Origin: Modestobacter sp. Leaf380
GTDB taxonomy: Bacteria; Actinomycetota; Actinomycetes; Mycobacteriales; Geodermatophilaceae
Direction of reading: 5' to 3'
DNA length: 64,000 nucleotides
Assembly: GCF_001424485.1 (NCBI RefSeq)
Contig: NZ_LMQC01000005.1
Span: 18,447-82,446, forward strand
A model generated the notes under the pieces. That model did not search any database, was not told the DNA's origin, and worked only from the letters and a program-made list of their open reading frames with translations. Both the position numbers and the translations under genes were made by a program. Of the stretch, positions 42,632-51,115 are shown one piece after another (the stretch's first letter is position 1; each line of letters opens with the position of its first letter).

Positions 42632-44196
42632 CCGAGCCGGTGCTCGTCGTCGGCGCCGGACCGGTCGGGCAGACCACCGCGCTGCTGCTGGCCCGCTGGG
42701 GTCTGCCGGTCCGGGTCCTGGACGCCCGGCCCGCGCGCGACCTGGTCGGGTCCAAGGCGATCTGCCAGCAGCGCGACGTCCTCGACGTCTGGGACTCCGT
42801 CGGGGTCGGCGCCGAGGTCGCCCGCCGCGGCGTCACCTGGACCACCGCCCGCACCTTCCACCGCGACCACGAGGTGTTCAGCTCCGGCTTCGCCGACCGT
42901 GGCCGGTCCCCGTTCCCGCCCTTCGTCAACGTCAGCCAGTGCCTCACCGAGGAGCTGCTGGACGAGGCGATCGCCGGCCAGCCGCTGATCGAGGTCCGCT
43001 GGGGCTCGGCGGTGGAGGGCCTGACCCAGGACGAGGACGGCGTCACCCTGCGCTGCGCCGACGGCAGCGAGCACCGCGGCAGCCACGCCGTGGTGTGCGG
43101 CGGCCCCCGCGCCGACGCGCTGCGCCGGGCCCTGGGCCTGACCTTCGAGGGCCAGACCTTCGGCGACCAGTTCCTGATCTGCGACATCCGCACCGAGCTG
43201 CCCGGCTGGGAGTCCGAGCGCCGGTTCTACTTCGACCCGGAGTGGAACCCCGGCCGCCAGGTGCTCATCCACCCCTGCCCGGACTCGACGTTCCGGGTCG
43301 ACTGGCAGGTGCCGCCGGACTTCGACCTGGCCGCCGAGGAGGCCGGCGGAGGGCTGGACGCGAAGATCCGCCAGGTCGTCGGCGACCGGCCCTACGAGGT
43401 GGTCTGGAAGTCGGTCTACCGGTTCCACAGCCGGGTCGTCGACCGGATGCGGGTGGGCCGGGTGCTGGTCGCCGGCGACACCGCCCACCTGGTCTCCCCC
43501 TTCGGCGCACGCGGCCTCAACTCCGGCGTCCTGGACGCCGAGAACGCCGCCTGGAAGATCGCCTTCGTCCGCCGCGGCTGGGCGTCGGAGGACCTGCTGG
43601 AGAGCTACTCCGCCGAGCGGCACGCCGCCGCGCTGGAGAACCTCGACGTCACCGGGGCCACCATGCGCTTCCTGGTCCCGGCCACCCCGGCGCAGGCCGC
43701 ACACCGGGTCGACGTCCTGGAGCGCGCGGCCACCGACCCGGCCGCCCGCGCGCAGGTCGACAGCGGGCGGCTGGCCGAGCCGTTCTGGTACGTCGACTCC
43801 CCGCTCACCACCACCGACCCGCGCCGCCCGTTCGCCGGCCGTCCGCCCCGCGGCGAGGTGCCCGAGCCCGCCCCCGGGGTGCTCGCACCGGACTGCCCGG
43901 TCACCGTCGCCGACCGCCCGGACGTCGTCCGGCTGCGGCAGCTGGCCCGGGAGGGCCTGACCGTGCTGCTGGGCCGGGACGCCCCGGACGTCGTCGTCCC
44001 CGACGGGCTGCCCGTCGCGGTGCACCGGATCGACGCGCTGGACCCCAGCGGCGTGCTGGCCGGCGCGCTGGGCGCCTGCCCGGACGAGGTGTGGCTGCTG
44101 CGCCCGGACGCGCACGTGGCGGCCGTCCTCACCGACCCCGCCGACCTCGCCGCGGCCCTCGGCCGCATCGTCACCGCTCGGATGGAGCTCGTCTGA
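42628..44196 (+). CDS. FAD-dependent aromatic hydroxylase (MhpA-like)
   Basis: About 522 aa class A flavin monooxygenase. N-terminal VLVVGAGPVGQTTALLLARW binds FAD, and VAGDTAHLVSPFGARGLNSG is the GD motif with the isoalloxazine loop. A thioredoxin-like C-terminal domain follows (about 400-522). It should hydroxylate a phenolic acid with NAD(P)H and oxygen. Coupled by GTGA to the gene before and by TGATG to homogentisate dioxygenase, it probably makes homogentisate from a hydroxyphenylacetate, an inference from order. MhpA-like enzymes vary widely in substrate. Confidence 0.88.
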   Translation: MTEPVLVVGAGPVGQTTALLLARWGLPVRVLDARPARDLVGSKAICQQRDVLDVWDSVGVGAEVARRGVTWTTARTFHRDHEVFSSGFADRGRSPFPPFVNVSQCLTEELLDEAIAGQPLIEVRWGSAVEGLTQDEDGVTLRCADGSEHRGSHAVVCGGPRADALRRALGLTFEGQTFGDQFLICDIRTELPGWESERRFYFDPEWNPGRQVLIHPCPDSTFRVDWQVPPDFDLAAEEAGGGLDAKIRQVVGDRPYEVVWKSVYRFHSRVVDRMRVGRVLVAGDTAHLVSPFGARGLNSGVLDAENAAWKIAFVRRGWASEDLLESYSAERHAAALENLDVTGATMRFLVPATPAQAAHRVDVLERAATDPAARAQVDSGRLAEPFWYVDSPLTTTDPRRPFAGRPPRGEVPEPAPGVLAPDCPVTVADRPDVVRLRQLAREGLTVLLGRDAPDVVVPDGLPVAVHRIDALDPSGVLAGALGACPDEVWLLRPDAHVAAVLTDPADLAAALGRIVTARMELV

Positions 44197-45386
44197 TGGC
44201 CTTCTACCGGCAGGTGGGCAGCGTCCCGCCCAAGCGACACACCCAGCACCGCCGTCCCGACGGCGGGCTGTACCGCGAGGAGCTGATGGGCGAGGAGGGC
44301 TTCTCCTCGGACTCCTCGCTGCTCTACCACTCCGGCGTCCCCAGCTCGCTGGTCGACGCCCGGCCGTGGGAGCTGCCCGACCAGTCCCTGGTCGCGAACA
44401 CCCCACTGGTCCCCCGGCACCTGAGGCTGCACGACCTGTTCACCGACGCCGACCGGGACCCCGTGCTGGGTCGCCGGCTGGTGCTGGGCAACGCGGACGT
44501 CCGGATCTCCTACGCGGTGTCCTCGGAGACCTCGCCGTACTACCGCAACGCCACCGGCGACGAGTGCGTCTACGTCGAGCGCGGCACCGCCGTCGTCGAG
44601 ACGGTCTTCGGTGCGCTGACCGTCGGCCCCGGCGACTACGTCGTCATCCCGCGGGCGACCACGCACCGCTGGGTGCCCGAGGGCGAGCTGCGCACCTACG
44701 CGATCGAGGCCACCAGCCACATCGCGCCGCCCAAGCGGTACCTCTCGACGTACGGCCAGCTGCTGGAGCACGCGCCCTACTGCGAGCGGGACCTGCGTGG
44801 GCCGGCGGAGCCGCTGCTGGTCGAGGGCACCGACGTCGAGGTCTACGTCAAGCACCGCGGCGACGGCCCGGGCGGGCTCGCCGGCACCGTGCACGTCGTC
44901 CCAGAGCACCCCTTCGACGTCGTCGGCTGGGACGGCTGCCTGTACCCCTACGCGTTCAACATCAGCGACTTCGAGCCGATCACCGGCCGGGTGCACCAGC
45001 CGCCGCCGGTGCACCAGGTGTTCGAGGGCGCCAACTTCGTCATCTGCAACTTCGTCCCGCGCAAGGTCGACTACCACCCGCTGGCGATCCCGGTGCCCTA
45101 CTACCACTCCAACGTCGACAGCGACGAGGTCATGTTCTACGTCGACGGCGACTACGAGGCCCGCAAGGGCTCGGGCATCGGCAAGGGCTCGATCACCCTG
45201 CACCCCGGCGGGCACAGCCACGGCCCGCAGCCCGCAGCCATCGAGGGCTCGCTGGGCGCCGAGTTCTTCGACGAGCTCGCCGTCATGGTCGACACCTTCC
45301 GGCCGCTCGGGCTGGGCGAGGGCGGCCGGGCCTCGGACGACGGCCGGTACGCCTGGACCTGGTCCGGCCGGGGCCCCGGGCAGTGA
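44196..45386 (+). CDS. hmgA: Homogentisate 1,2-dioxygenase
   Basis: About 396 aa non-haem iron ring-cleaving dioxygenase; opens homogentisate to maleylacetoacetate. Cupin fold with the metal triad in the segment YYHSNVDSDEVMFYVDG (His and Glu) and LHPGGHSHGPQP (His). PSYRVSP-type substrate segments are partly divergent, and its length is shorter than the 430-440 aa mammalian/proteobacterial enzymes, fitting the actinobacterial branch. ATG overlaps the hydroxylase stop by one base. Followed directly by fumarylacetoacetase. Confidence 0.93.
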   Translation: MAFYRQVGSVPPKRHTQHRRPDGGLYREELMGEEGFSSDSSLLYHSGVPSSLVDARPWELPDQSLVANTPLVPRHLRLHDLFTDADRDPVLGRRLVLGNADVRISYAVSSETSPYYRNATGDECVYVERGTAVVETVFGALTVGPGDYVVIPRATTHRWVPEGELRTYAIEATSHIAPPKRYLSTYGQLLEHAPYCERDLRGPAEPLLVEGTDVEVYVKHRGDGPGGLAGTVHVVPEHPFDVVGWDGCLYPYAFNISDFEPITGRVHQPPPVHQVFEGANFVICNFVPRKVDYHPLAIPVPYYHSNVDSDEVMFYVDGDYEARKGSGIGKGSITLHPGGHSHGPQPAAIEGSLGAEFFDELAVMVDTFRPLGLGEGGRASDDGRYAWTWSGRGPGQ

Positions 45387-46534
45387 CCGACCACCACACG
45401 CTGCCCTTCGGCGTCTTCTCCCAGACCCCGGACGGCGAGCGGCGGGTCGGCGTCCGGGTCGACGACACCGTCCTCGACGTGTCCCGGCTGGACCTGCCGC
45501 ACGCCGCGGACTTCGCGTCGTCCTCGCTCAACGCGTTCCTGGCCCGCGGCCGCGCGCACTGGGACGACGTCCGGGCCCGCCTGCAGGCACTGCTGGCCGC
45601 CGGCACCGAGCACCTGCTGCCGGCGCAGGGCCTGACGCTGCACCTGCCGATCGAGGTCGCCGACTACGTGGACTTCTACAGCTCCCGGCACCACGCGGAG
45701 AACATCGGGCGCATGTTCCGGCCGGACTCCCCGCCGCTGACCCCGAACTGGACGCACCTGCCGATCGGCTACCACGGCCGGTCGGGCACGGTCGCGGTCT
45801 CCGGCACGCCCGTCGTCCGGCCGTCGGGGCAGCGCAAGGCGCCCACGGACGACGTCCCCACGTTCGGGCCGTCGCGGCGGCTGGACATCGAGGCCGAGGT
45901 CGGCTTCGTCGTCGGCACCCCGTCGGACCTGGGGACACCGGTGCCGATCGGGGACTTCGCCGAGCACGTGTTCGGGGTCTGCCTGGTCAACGACTGGTCC
46001 AGCCGGGACCTGCAGGCCTGGGAGTACGTCCCGCTCGGGCCGTTCTTGGGCAAGTCGTTCCTGACCAGCGTCTCCCCGTGGGTGGTGCCGCTGGCCGCCC
46101 TGGAGGCCGCGCGGGTGCCCGCCCCGCCCCGGGACACCCCGCTGCTGCCGTACCTGGACGACGCCGAGCACCCGTGGGGGCTTGACCTGGAGTTGACGGT
46201 GAGCCTGAACGGCGAGGTGGTGAGCAGCCCGCCGTTCGGGTCGATGTACTGGACCGCCGCCCAGCAGCTGGCCCACCTGACCGTCAACGGGGCCTCGCTG
46301 CGCACCGGGGACCTCCTGGCCTCCGGCACCGTCAGCGGCCCGCAGCGCGACCAGCGGGGGTCGTTCATCGAGCTCGGCTGGGGCGGCGCGGAAGTGCTCA
46401 CCCTCGCCGACGGGTCGACGCGCTCGTTCCTGGAGGACGGCGACGTCGTCAGCATCAGCGCCACCGCCCCTGGCCCCGGCGGCACCCGGATCTCCTTCGG
46501 TGAGGTCACCGGAGAGGTCCTGCCCGCTCGTTAG
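45383..46534 (+). CDS. fahA: Fumarylacetoacetase
   Basis: About 383 aa; cleaves fumarylacetoacetate to fumarate and acetoacetate, the last step of the homogentisate path. Active-site residues are visible: DYVDFYSSRHHAENIGRMFR (Asp metal ligand and catalytic His), DIEAEVGFVVG (two metal Glu), and VNDWSSRDLQAWEYVPLGPF (metal Asp and Arg/Gln). Overlaps hmgA as GTGA. No maleylacetoacetate isomerase gene is seen in the cluster; it must be elsewhere or replaced. Confidence 0.94.
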   Translation: MTDHHTLPFGVFSQTPDGERRVGVRVDDTVLDVSRLDLPHAADFASSSLNAFLARGRAHWDDVRARLQALLAAGTEHLLPAQGLTLHLPIEVADYVDFYSSRHHAENIGRMFRPDSPPLTPNWTHLPIGYHGRSGTVAVSGTPVVRPSGQRKAPTDDVPTFGPSRRLDIEAEVGFVVGTPSDLGTPVPIGDFAEHVFGVCLVNDWSSRDLQAWEYVPLGPFLGKSFLTSVSPWVVPLAALEAARVPAPPRDTPLLPYLDDAEHPWGLDLELTVSLNGEVVSSPPFGSMYWTAAQQLAHLTVNGASLRTGDLLASGTVSGPQRDQRGSFIELGWGGAEVLTLADGSTRSFLEDGDVVSISATAPGPGGTRISFGEVTGEVLPAR

Positions 46535-46591
46535 CACCACCGGCGAGACCAGCCGGAGCACTGCCCCCACCCCCCGGACATCGGAGTCCTC

Positions 46592-47917
46592 TTGACCACG
46601 ACCGCCGTGCGCGCCGAGCGCCACGTCACCACCCGCGAGGAGCGCAAGGTCCTCGCCGGCACCCTCGCCGGGACCACCATCGAGTGGTACGACTTCTTCA
46701 TCTACGCCCAGGCGGCGACCCTGGTCCTCGCCCCGCTGTTCCTGGCGCCGGTCAGCGAGGACAACGCGGGCCTGGCCACCGTCATCTCGCTGGCCACCAT
46801 CGGCATCAGCTTCCTGTTCCGGCCGCTGGGCGCGATCGTCGCCGGCCGCTACGGCGACCGGCTGGGCCGCAAGAAGATGCTGGTCTTCACCCTGCTGCTG
46901 ATGGGCGGGTCGACCGCACTGATCGGCCTGCTGCCCACCTACGCCAGCATCGGGATCGCCGCACCGGTGGCGCTGATCGTGCTGCGCATCGTGCAGGGCT
47001 TCTCCGCGGGCGGTGAGTGGGGCGGTGCCGCGCTGATGGCCGTCGAGCACGCCCCGCGCGGCAAGCGCGGGCTCTTCGGCGCCTACCCCGGCGTCGGCGT
47101 CCCGCTGGGGCTGATCCTGGCCACCGGCGTGCTGCTGCTGATGACCTCGGTGACCACCGACGAGCAGTTCCTGTCCTGGGGCTGGCGGGTGCCGTTCCTG
47201 CTGTCCATCGTGCTCATCGGCGTGGGCTACCTGATCCGCCGCTCGGTCGAGGAGAGCCCGGTCTTCCGGGAGCTGCAGGAGCGCAAGAAGGAGTCCTCCG
47301 CCCCGCTGCGCGACCTGTTCCGCAGCAACACCAAGCAGGTGGTGCTGACCGCGCTGGTCTTCATCGCCAACAACGCCGCCGGCTACCTGGTGATCGCCTA
47401 CTTCATCGGCTACGGCACCGGCACGCTGGGCATGGAGCGCGGCCCGGTGCTCACCGCGATCGTCGTCGCCTCGGTGGGCTGGCTGGTCTTCACCCTGTAC
47501 GGCGGGGCGCTCAGCGACCGGATCGGCCGGGTGCGGACCTTCCAGATCGGCTACGCGCTGGTCTTCGTCTGGATGATCCCGATGTTCCTGCTCGTCGACA
47601 CCGCCGACGTGTGGCTGTTCGGCCTGGGCGTGCTGGTGCTCACCGTCGGCCTGGGCCTGTCCTACGGCCCGATGTCGGCGATGTACGCCGAGATGTTCCC
47701 CGTCGCGGTGCGCTACTCGGGGGTGTCCATCGGCTACGCGCTGGGCGCCATCCTGGGCGGCGCGTTCGCCCCGGCGATCAGCGAGCTGCTGGTGCAGGAG
47801 ACCGGCACCGGCATCTCGGTCGGGATCTACATGATGGTGCTGGCCGCGATCAGCTTCGGCGCCGTCAGCATGATCAAGGAGACCCGGGGCGCGGACCTCG
47901 GCGTCGACGCGCACTGA
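46592..47917 (+). CDS. MFS transporter, metabolite:H+ symporter family
   Basis: About 441 aa with 12 hydrophobic segments, of the shikimate/alpha-ketoglutarate/proline-betaine (MHS) type. TTIEWYDFFIYAQAATLVL in helix 1, GRYGDRLGRKKMLVFTLLLM after helix 2, and the long loop GFSAGGEWGGAALMAVEHAP are signatures. Likely takes up the aromatic acid or another organic acid used by the preceding operon. TTG start with TCGGAG upstream. The stop codon lies inside a short tandem repeat. Confidence 0.92.
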   Translation: MTTTAVRAERHVTTREERKVLAGTLAGTTIEWYDFFIYAQAATLVLAPLFLAPVSEDNAGLATVISLATIGISFLFRPLGAIVAGRYGDRLGRKKMLVFTLLLMGGSTALIGLLPTYASIGIAAPVALIVLRIVQGFSAGGEWGGAALMAVEHAPRGKRGLFGAYPGVGVPLGLILATGVLLLMTSVTTDEQFLSWGWRVPFLLSIVLIGVGYLIRRSVEESPVFRELQERKKESSAPLRDLFRSNTKQVVLTALVFIANNAAGYLVIAYFIGYGTGTLGMERGPVLTAIVVASVGWLVFTLYGGALSDRIGRVRTFQIGYALVFVWMIPMFLLVDTADVWLFGLGVLVLTVGLGLSYGPMSAMYAEMFPVAVRYSGVSIGYALGAILGGAFAPAISELLVQETGTGISVGIYMMVLAAISFGAVSMIKETRGADLGVDAH

Positions 47918-47930
47918 GTCCCACGGCACC

Positions 47931-47958
47931 GAGTCCAACGCACTGAGTCCAACGCACT
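47931..47958 (+). repeat. 14-bp tandem repeat containing a stop codon, after the MFS gene
   Basis: GAGTCCAACGCACT is repeated twice head to tail; a degenerate third copy (GAGTCCCACGGCACC) overlaps the gene's stop codon just before. Such duplication of the gene's tail suggests replication slippage. Confidence 0.6.
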
Positions 47959-47972
47959 GAGAGGGTGACCCG

Positions 47973-48653
47973 GTGACCGCCCCCGTGCCCCAGTCGCAGA
48001 CCCTCGACCGGGGGCTGCGCATCCTGGAGCACCTGGGCGCCACCGGGTCACCCCGCCCGGTCATGGAGATCGCCCAGGCCGTCGACCTGCACCGCTCGAT
48101 CACCTACCGGCTGCTGCGCACGCTGGAGGACCGCGGGTTCGTCGAACGGGACGCCGCCGGGCACTTCGGGCTGGGCCTGGCGGTCTCGCTGCTGGCCCGC
48201 GGCGTCCGGACCAGCCTGCAGGCCGCCGCCACCGCCCGGCTCACCCCGCTGGTCGAGCAGCTGGGCTGCACCGGGTTCCTCGTCGTCCGGGCCGGGGCGG
48301 ACGCCGTCACCCTGACCAGCGTCGAACCCCGCGACGTGCCCAGCCACGTCACCCGCCGCCCCGGCACCCGGCACCCCGTCGGCCGCGGCGCCCCGGGCCT
48401 GGCCCTGCTCATGCCCGACCCGCCCGCCGACGACGACCGGCCCGCGCTGGTCACCGCCCGGGCGACCGGCTGGGCGGTCAGCGAGGGCGAGGTCATCCCC
48501 GGCGTCTTCTCCGTCTCCGCGCCGGTGCTCGGCCCCGACGGCACCGCCCGGGCCGCGGTCGCCGTCGTCTACACCGGCACCCGGGACGACGTCGAGGCCG
48601 TGGGTCGCGCCGTCGTCGGCACCGCGAGCGCGCTGGCCGCCGACCTGCCCTGA
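47973..48653 (+). CDS. IclR family transcriptional regulator
   Basis: About 226 aa. N-terminal winged helix: LDRGLRILEHLGATGSPRPV, then EIAQAVDLHRSITYRLLRTL. C-terminal effector-binding domain (about 75-226) with LVVRAGADAVTLTSVEP and ISAPVLG-like FSVSAPVLGPDG. IclR proteins commonly regulate aromatic and acid catabolism, so it is the likely regulator of the homogentisate operon and carrier upstream. Shorter than the usual 250 aa because the C-terminal domain is compact. GTG start with GAGAGGGTGA upstream. Confidence 0.9.
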   Translation: MTAPVPQSQTLDRGLRILEHLGATGSPRPVMEIAQAVDLHRSITYRLLRTLEDRGFVERDAAGHFGLGLAVSLLARGVRTSLQAAATARLTPLVEQLGCTGFLVVRAGADAVTLTSVEPRDVPSHVTRRPGTRHPVGRGAPGLALLMPDPPADDDRPALVTARATGWAVSEGEVIPGVFSVSAPVLGPDGTARAAVAVVYTGTRDDVEAVGRAVVGTASALAADLP

Positions 48654-48668
48654 CCCCCGGCCGCGGTG

Positions 48669-48695
48669 GCCGCCGGTGATCACCGGCGGCAGGAT
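48669..48695 (+). promoter_or_regulatory. 22-bp palindrome and -10 upstream of GS-like gene
   Basis: Positions 48669-48690 are a perfect 22-bp palindrome with half site GCCGCCGGTGA. CAGGAT (48690-48695) overlaps its right end and lies six bases before the ATG, so it may be a -10 of a leaderless transcript. A bound repressor would cover the promoter. Confidence 0.5.
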
Positions 48696-48701
48696 CGCCG
48701 C

Positions 48702-50102
48702 ATGGACCTGCTGGAGCAGCACACCCGGGACGAGCGCCGCACCGAGGCCGAGGCCCGGCTCGACGAGCTGGCCGACGCCGGGGTGGTCGCCGTCGCGCTG
48801 CCGTGGGTGGACACCTCGGGCATCACCCGGGTGAAGACGGTGCCGCTGGCGAAGTTGCCCTCGGCGGCGGCCTGGGGCGTCGGCATGAGCCCGGTGTTCG
48901 ACGGCTTCCTGCTCGACGACTCGATCATCGCCGGCCGGTTCGCGGGCTCCGCCACCGGCGACCTGCGGCTGCACCCGGACCTGTCCCGACTCACCGTGCT
49001 GGCCGGGCAGCCCGGCTGGGCGTGGGCACCGGTGGACCGCTACACCCAGGCCGGGACGCCGCACGTGCAGTGCTCGCGGTCGCTGCTGCGCCGCCTCGTC
49101 GCCTCCCTCGCCGAGGAGGGCCTCACCGTGCGGGGCGCCTTCGAGATCGAGTGGGTCGTGGCCCGCCCCGACGGCACGCCCGACGACGCCGACGCCTTCG
49201 CGCCCGCGCTCACCGGACCGGCCTACGGGATGACCCGGCTGGCCGAGGTCAGCGACTACGCCCGCGACCTGCTCGATGCGCTCGAGGCCCAGGGCGTCGA
49301 CGTCGACCAGTTCCACCCCGAGTACGCCGGCGGCCAGCTCGAGGTGTCCGTCGCCGCCGAGGACCCGGTGGCCGCCGCCGACACCGCCCTCCTGGTGCGG
49401 AACACCATCACCGCCGTCTCCTCCCAGCACGGGCTGCGGGTGTCCTTCTCCCCCAAGGTCACCGCCGACGGCGTCGGCAACGGCGGCCACGTGCACCTCT
49501 CGCTGTGGCGCGACGGGCAGAACCTGATGGCCGGCGGCGAGGGGCCCCTCGGCCTCACCCGCGACGGCGAGGGCTTCGTCGCCGGGCTGCTCGACCACCT
49601 GCCCGCCCTCCTGGCCGTCGGTGCGCCCGCGGTGGCGTCCTACCTGCGGCTGGTGCCCTCGCACTGGGCCGGCGCGTTCGCCGCCTGGGGCCTGGAGAAC
49701 CGGGAGGCCGCGATCCGCTTCGTCACCGGCCCCGAGGGCAACCGGCAGTCCGCGGCCAACGTCGAGGTCAAGTGCGTCGACCTGGCCGCCAACCCCTACC
49801 TGCTGATGGCCGCCTGCCTCGCCGTCGGCGCCGCCGGGGTGCGCGCCGGGTCCCGACTGCCCGACCCGGTCGCCGTCGACCCGGCGTCCCTCTCGGACGA
49901 CGAGCGCCGGGACGCCGGCATCCGCCCCCTCCCCGCCACCCTGTCCGAGGCCGCCGAGGCCTTCGACGCCGACGAGGTGCTGGCGGCCGCGTTCGGTGAG
50001 GAGCTGCACGCGACCGTGGTCGACGTGCGCCGCGGCGAGGTCGCGCTCCTCGAGGAGCAGACGGCTGAGCAGGTCTGCCGCACGACCCGCTGGAAGCACT
50101 GA
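48702..50102 (+). CDS. Glutamine synthetase family protein (gamma-glutamyl ligase type)
   Basis: About 466 aa ATP-dependent gamma-glutamyl ligase fold. Metal-binding glutamates appear in GAFEIEWVV and HPEYAGGQLEVSVA, the nucleotide histidine in NGGHVHLSLW, and the substrate arginine in ENREAAIRFVTGPEG. It lacks the adenylylation tyrosine segment of GlnA and departs from it at many places, so it is more likely a gamma-glutamylpolyamine, -aniline or -amino acid synthetase than the nitrogen-assimilating enzyme. It follows the IclR gene by 48 bp. A perfect palindrome covers its probable promoter. Confidence 0.88.
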   Translation: MDLLEQHTRDERRTEAEARLDELADAGVVAVALPWVDTSGITRVKTVPLAKLPSAAAWGVGMSPVFDGFLLDDSIIAGRFAGSATGDLRLHPDLSRLTVLAGQPGWAWAPVDRYTQAGTPHVQCSRSLLRRLVASLAEEGLTVRGAFEIEWVVARPDGTPDDADAFAPALTGPAYGMTRLAEVSDYARDLLDALEAQGVDVDQFHPEYAGGQLEVSVAAEDPVAAADTALLVRNTITAVSSQHGLRVSFSPKVTADGVGNGGHVHLSLWRDGQNLMAGGEGPLGLTRDGEGFVAGLLDHLPALLAVGAPAVASYLRLVPSHWAGAFAAWGLENREAAIRFVTGPEGNRQSAANVEVKCVDLAANPYLLMAACLAVGAAGVRAGSRLPDPVAVDPASLSDDERRDAGIRPLPATLSEAAEAFDADEVLAAAFGEELHATVVDVRRGEVALLEEQTAEQVCRTTRWKH

Positions 50103-50170
50103 CCCCCGGCCGAGCCCGCCCGCCCGCTCAGACCGCACGACCGCCCGCTGCGTCCTCCGTCCGAGACCCT

Positions 50171-50197
50171 GTTTGGGACGGCGGCGGTCGAGGTAAT
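50171..50197 (+). promoter_or_regulatory. Possible stress-sigma (SigF/SigB-type) promoter of hsp20
   Basis: GTTT (50171-50174) and GGTAAT (50192-50197) are 17 bp apart, close to the GTTT-N15-17-GGGTAT pattern of actinobacterial SigF/SigB-type stress promoters. It would give a leader of about 60 bases. No HAIR or CIRCE element was seen. Confidence 0.42.
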
Positions 50198-50265
50198 CTG
50201 TAGCCGTCGCTGGAGATCCGGCGACGAGGACCGCAGATCGACCCGCACTCCGGAGGTGTCTCACG

Positions 50266-50748
50266 ATGCTCACCGCGTACGACCCGTTCGGCTCCGCCAG
50301 CCCGCTGTCCAGCGCGTTCCGCGCCCTGGACCAGCTGACCTCCCGAGCCGGCACCACCACCGCCCGCGCCCTGGCCGGGATGCCGATGGACGCCTACCGG
50401 GTGGGCGACCAGTTCGTCGCCCACTTCGACCTGCCCGGCGTGGACCCCGGCTCGATCGACCTGTCCATCGAGGGGACGACGCTGACGATCAGCGCCGAGC
50501 GCTCGGTGCCGCAGCTCGAGGGCGCCGAGTGGTCGGTGGCCGAGCGGCCGTTCGGCAGCTACACCCGCCAGCTGGTGCTCGGCCGCAGCCTGGACACCGA
50601 CCGACTCGAGGCCAGCTACCACGACGGCGTGCTGACCGTGTCCATCCCGGTGGCCGAGAAGGCCAAGGCCCGCAAGATCACCGTCAGCCGGGCCGACACC
50701 CCGACCACCATCCAGGCCGCGGAGTCACCGCAGGCCGTGGAGAGCTGA
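50266..50748 (+). CDS. hsp20: Hsp20/alpha-crystallin family small heat shock protein
   Basis: About 160 aa ATP-independent chaperone. The alpha-crystallin domain spans about 38-140, from DAYRVGDQFVAHFDLPGVDP, through the beta-strands TLTISAERS, to the conserved LEASYHDGVLTVSIPVAEKA. The C-terminal IxI-type motif is not clear. Strong site GGAGGTG before the ATG and a stress-type promoter upstream fit induction by heat or general stress. Followed by a hairpin and a MerR-like gene. Confidence 0.94.
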   Translation: MLTAYDPFGSASPLSSAFRALDQLTSRAGTTTARALAGMPMDAYRVGDQFVAHFDLPGVDPGSIDLSIEGTTLTISAERSVPQLEGAEWSVAERPFGSYTRQLVLGRSLDTDRLEASYHDGVLTVSIPVAEKAKARKITVSRADTPTTIQAAESPQAVES

Positions 50749-50756
50749 TCCACACC

Positions 50757-50790
50757 GCGAGGGGCGGGGCCGTCGGGTCCCGCCCCTCGC
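50757..50790 (+). terminator. Hairpin between hsp20 and MerR-like gene
   Basis: A 12-bp perfect stem (GCGAGGGGCGGG with CCCGCCCCTCGC) around a ten-base loop begins eight bases after the hsp20 stop. It may terminate or partly attenuate transcription into the next gene, which has its own GGAGG site beyond the stem. Confidence 0.72.
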
Positions 50791-50809
50791 GCTGTCCCCC
50801 GGAGGACAC

Positions 50810-51115
50810 GTGACCGACCCGCTGCAGCCCCTCGACGACCCGGACCGGCCCACGTACACCGCCGGCCAGGCCGCCGAGCTGCTCGGCGTCCAGATCGCCT
50901 TCCTCCGCAGCCTGGACACCGCCGGCGTCGTCGCCCCCGCCCGCTCCCCCGGCGGTCACCGCCGCTGGTCCCGCACCCAACTGCGCACCGTGGCCCGCTT
51001 CCGCGTCCTCCTGGACGACGGCCACCCCCTCAGCTCCGCCGAGCTCATCGTGTCCCTCCAGGACGACGTCGCCACCCTCCGCCACCGCCTGGACGCCCAC
51101 CCCCCACCCACCTGA
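50810..51115 (+). CDS. MerR-like helix-turn-helix regulator
   Basis: About 101 aa. The DNA-binding domain reads TYTAGQAAELLGVQIAFLRS, then LDTAGVVAPARSPGGHRRWS, a MerR-type domain; it is followed by a hydrophobic helix RTVARFRVLLDDGHPLSSAE and a short coiled coil. There is no effector domain. Position after hsp20 recalls HspR, the heat-shock repressor, but the sequence is shorter and only generally similar. It may repress hsp20. GTG start with GGAGG five bases upstream. Confidence 0.85.
   Translation: MTDPLQPLDDPDRPTYTAGQAAELLGVQIAFLRSLDTAGVVAPARSPGGHRRWSRTQLRTVARFRVLLDDGHPLSSAELIVSLQDDVATLRHRLDAHPPPT

Noticed and set aside
45152..48103. 983-codon minus-strand frame over hmgA, fahA and the MFS gene
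   Set aside because: Spans three unrelated real genes and an intergenic repeat; it is open by base composition.
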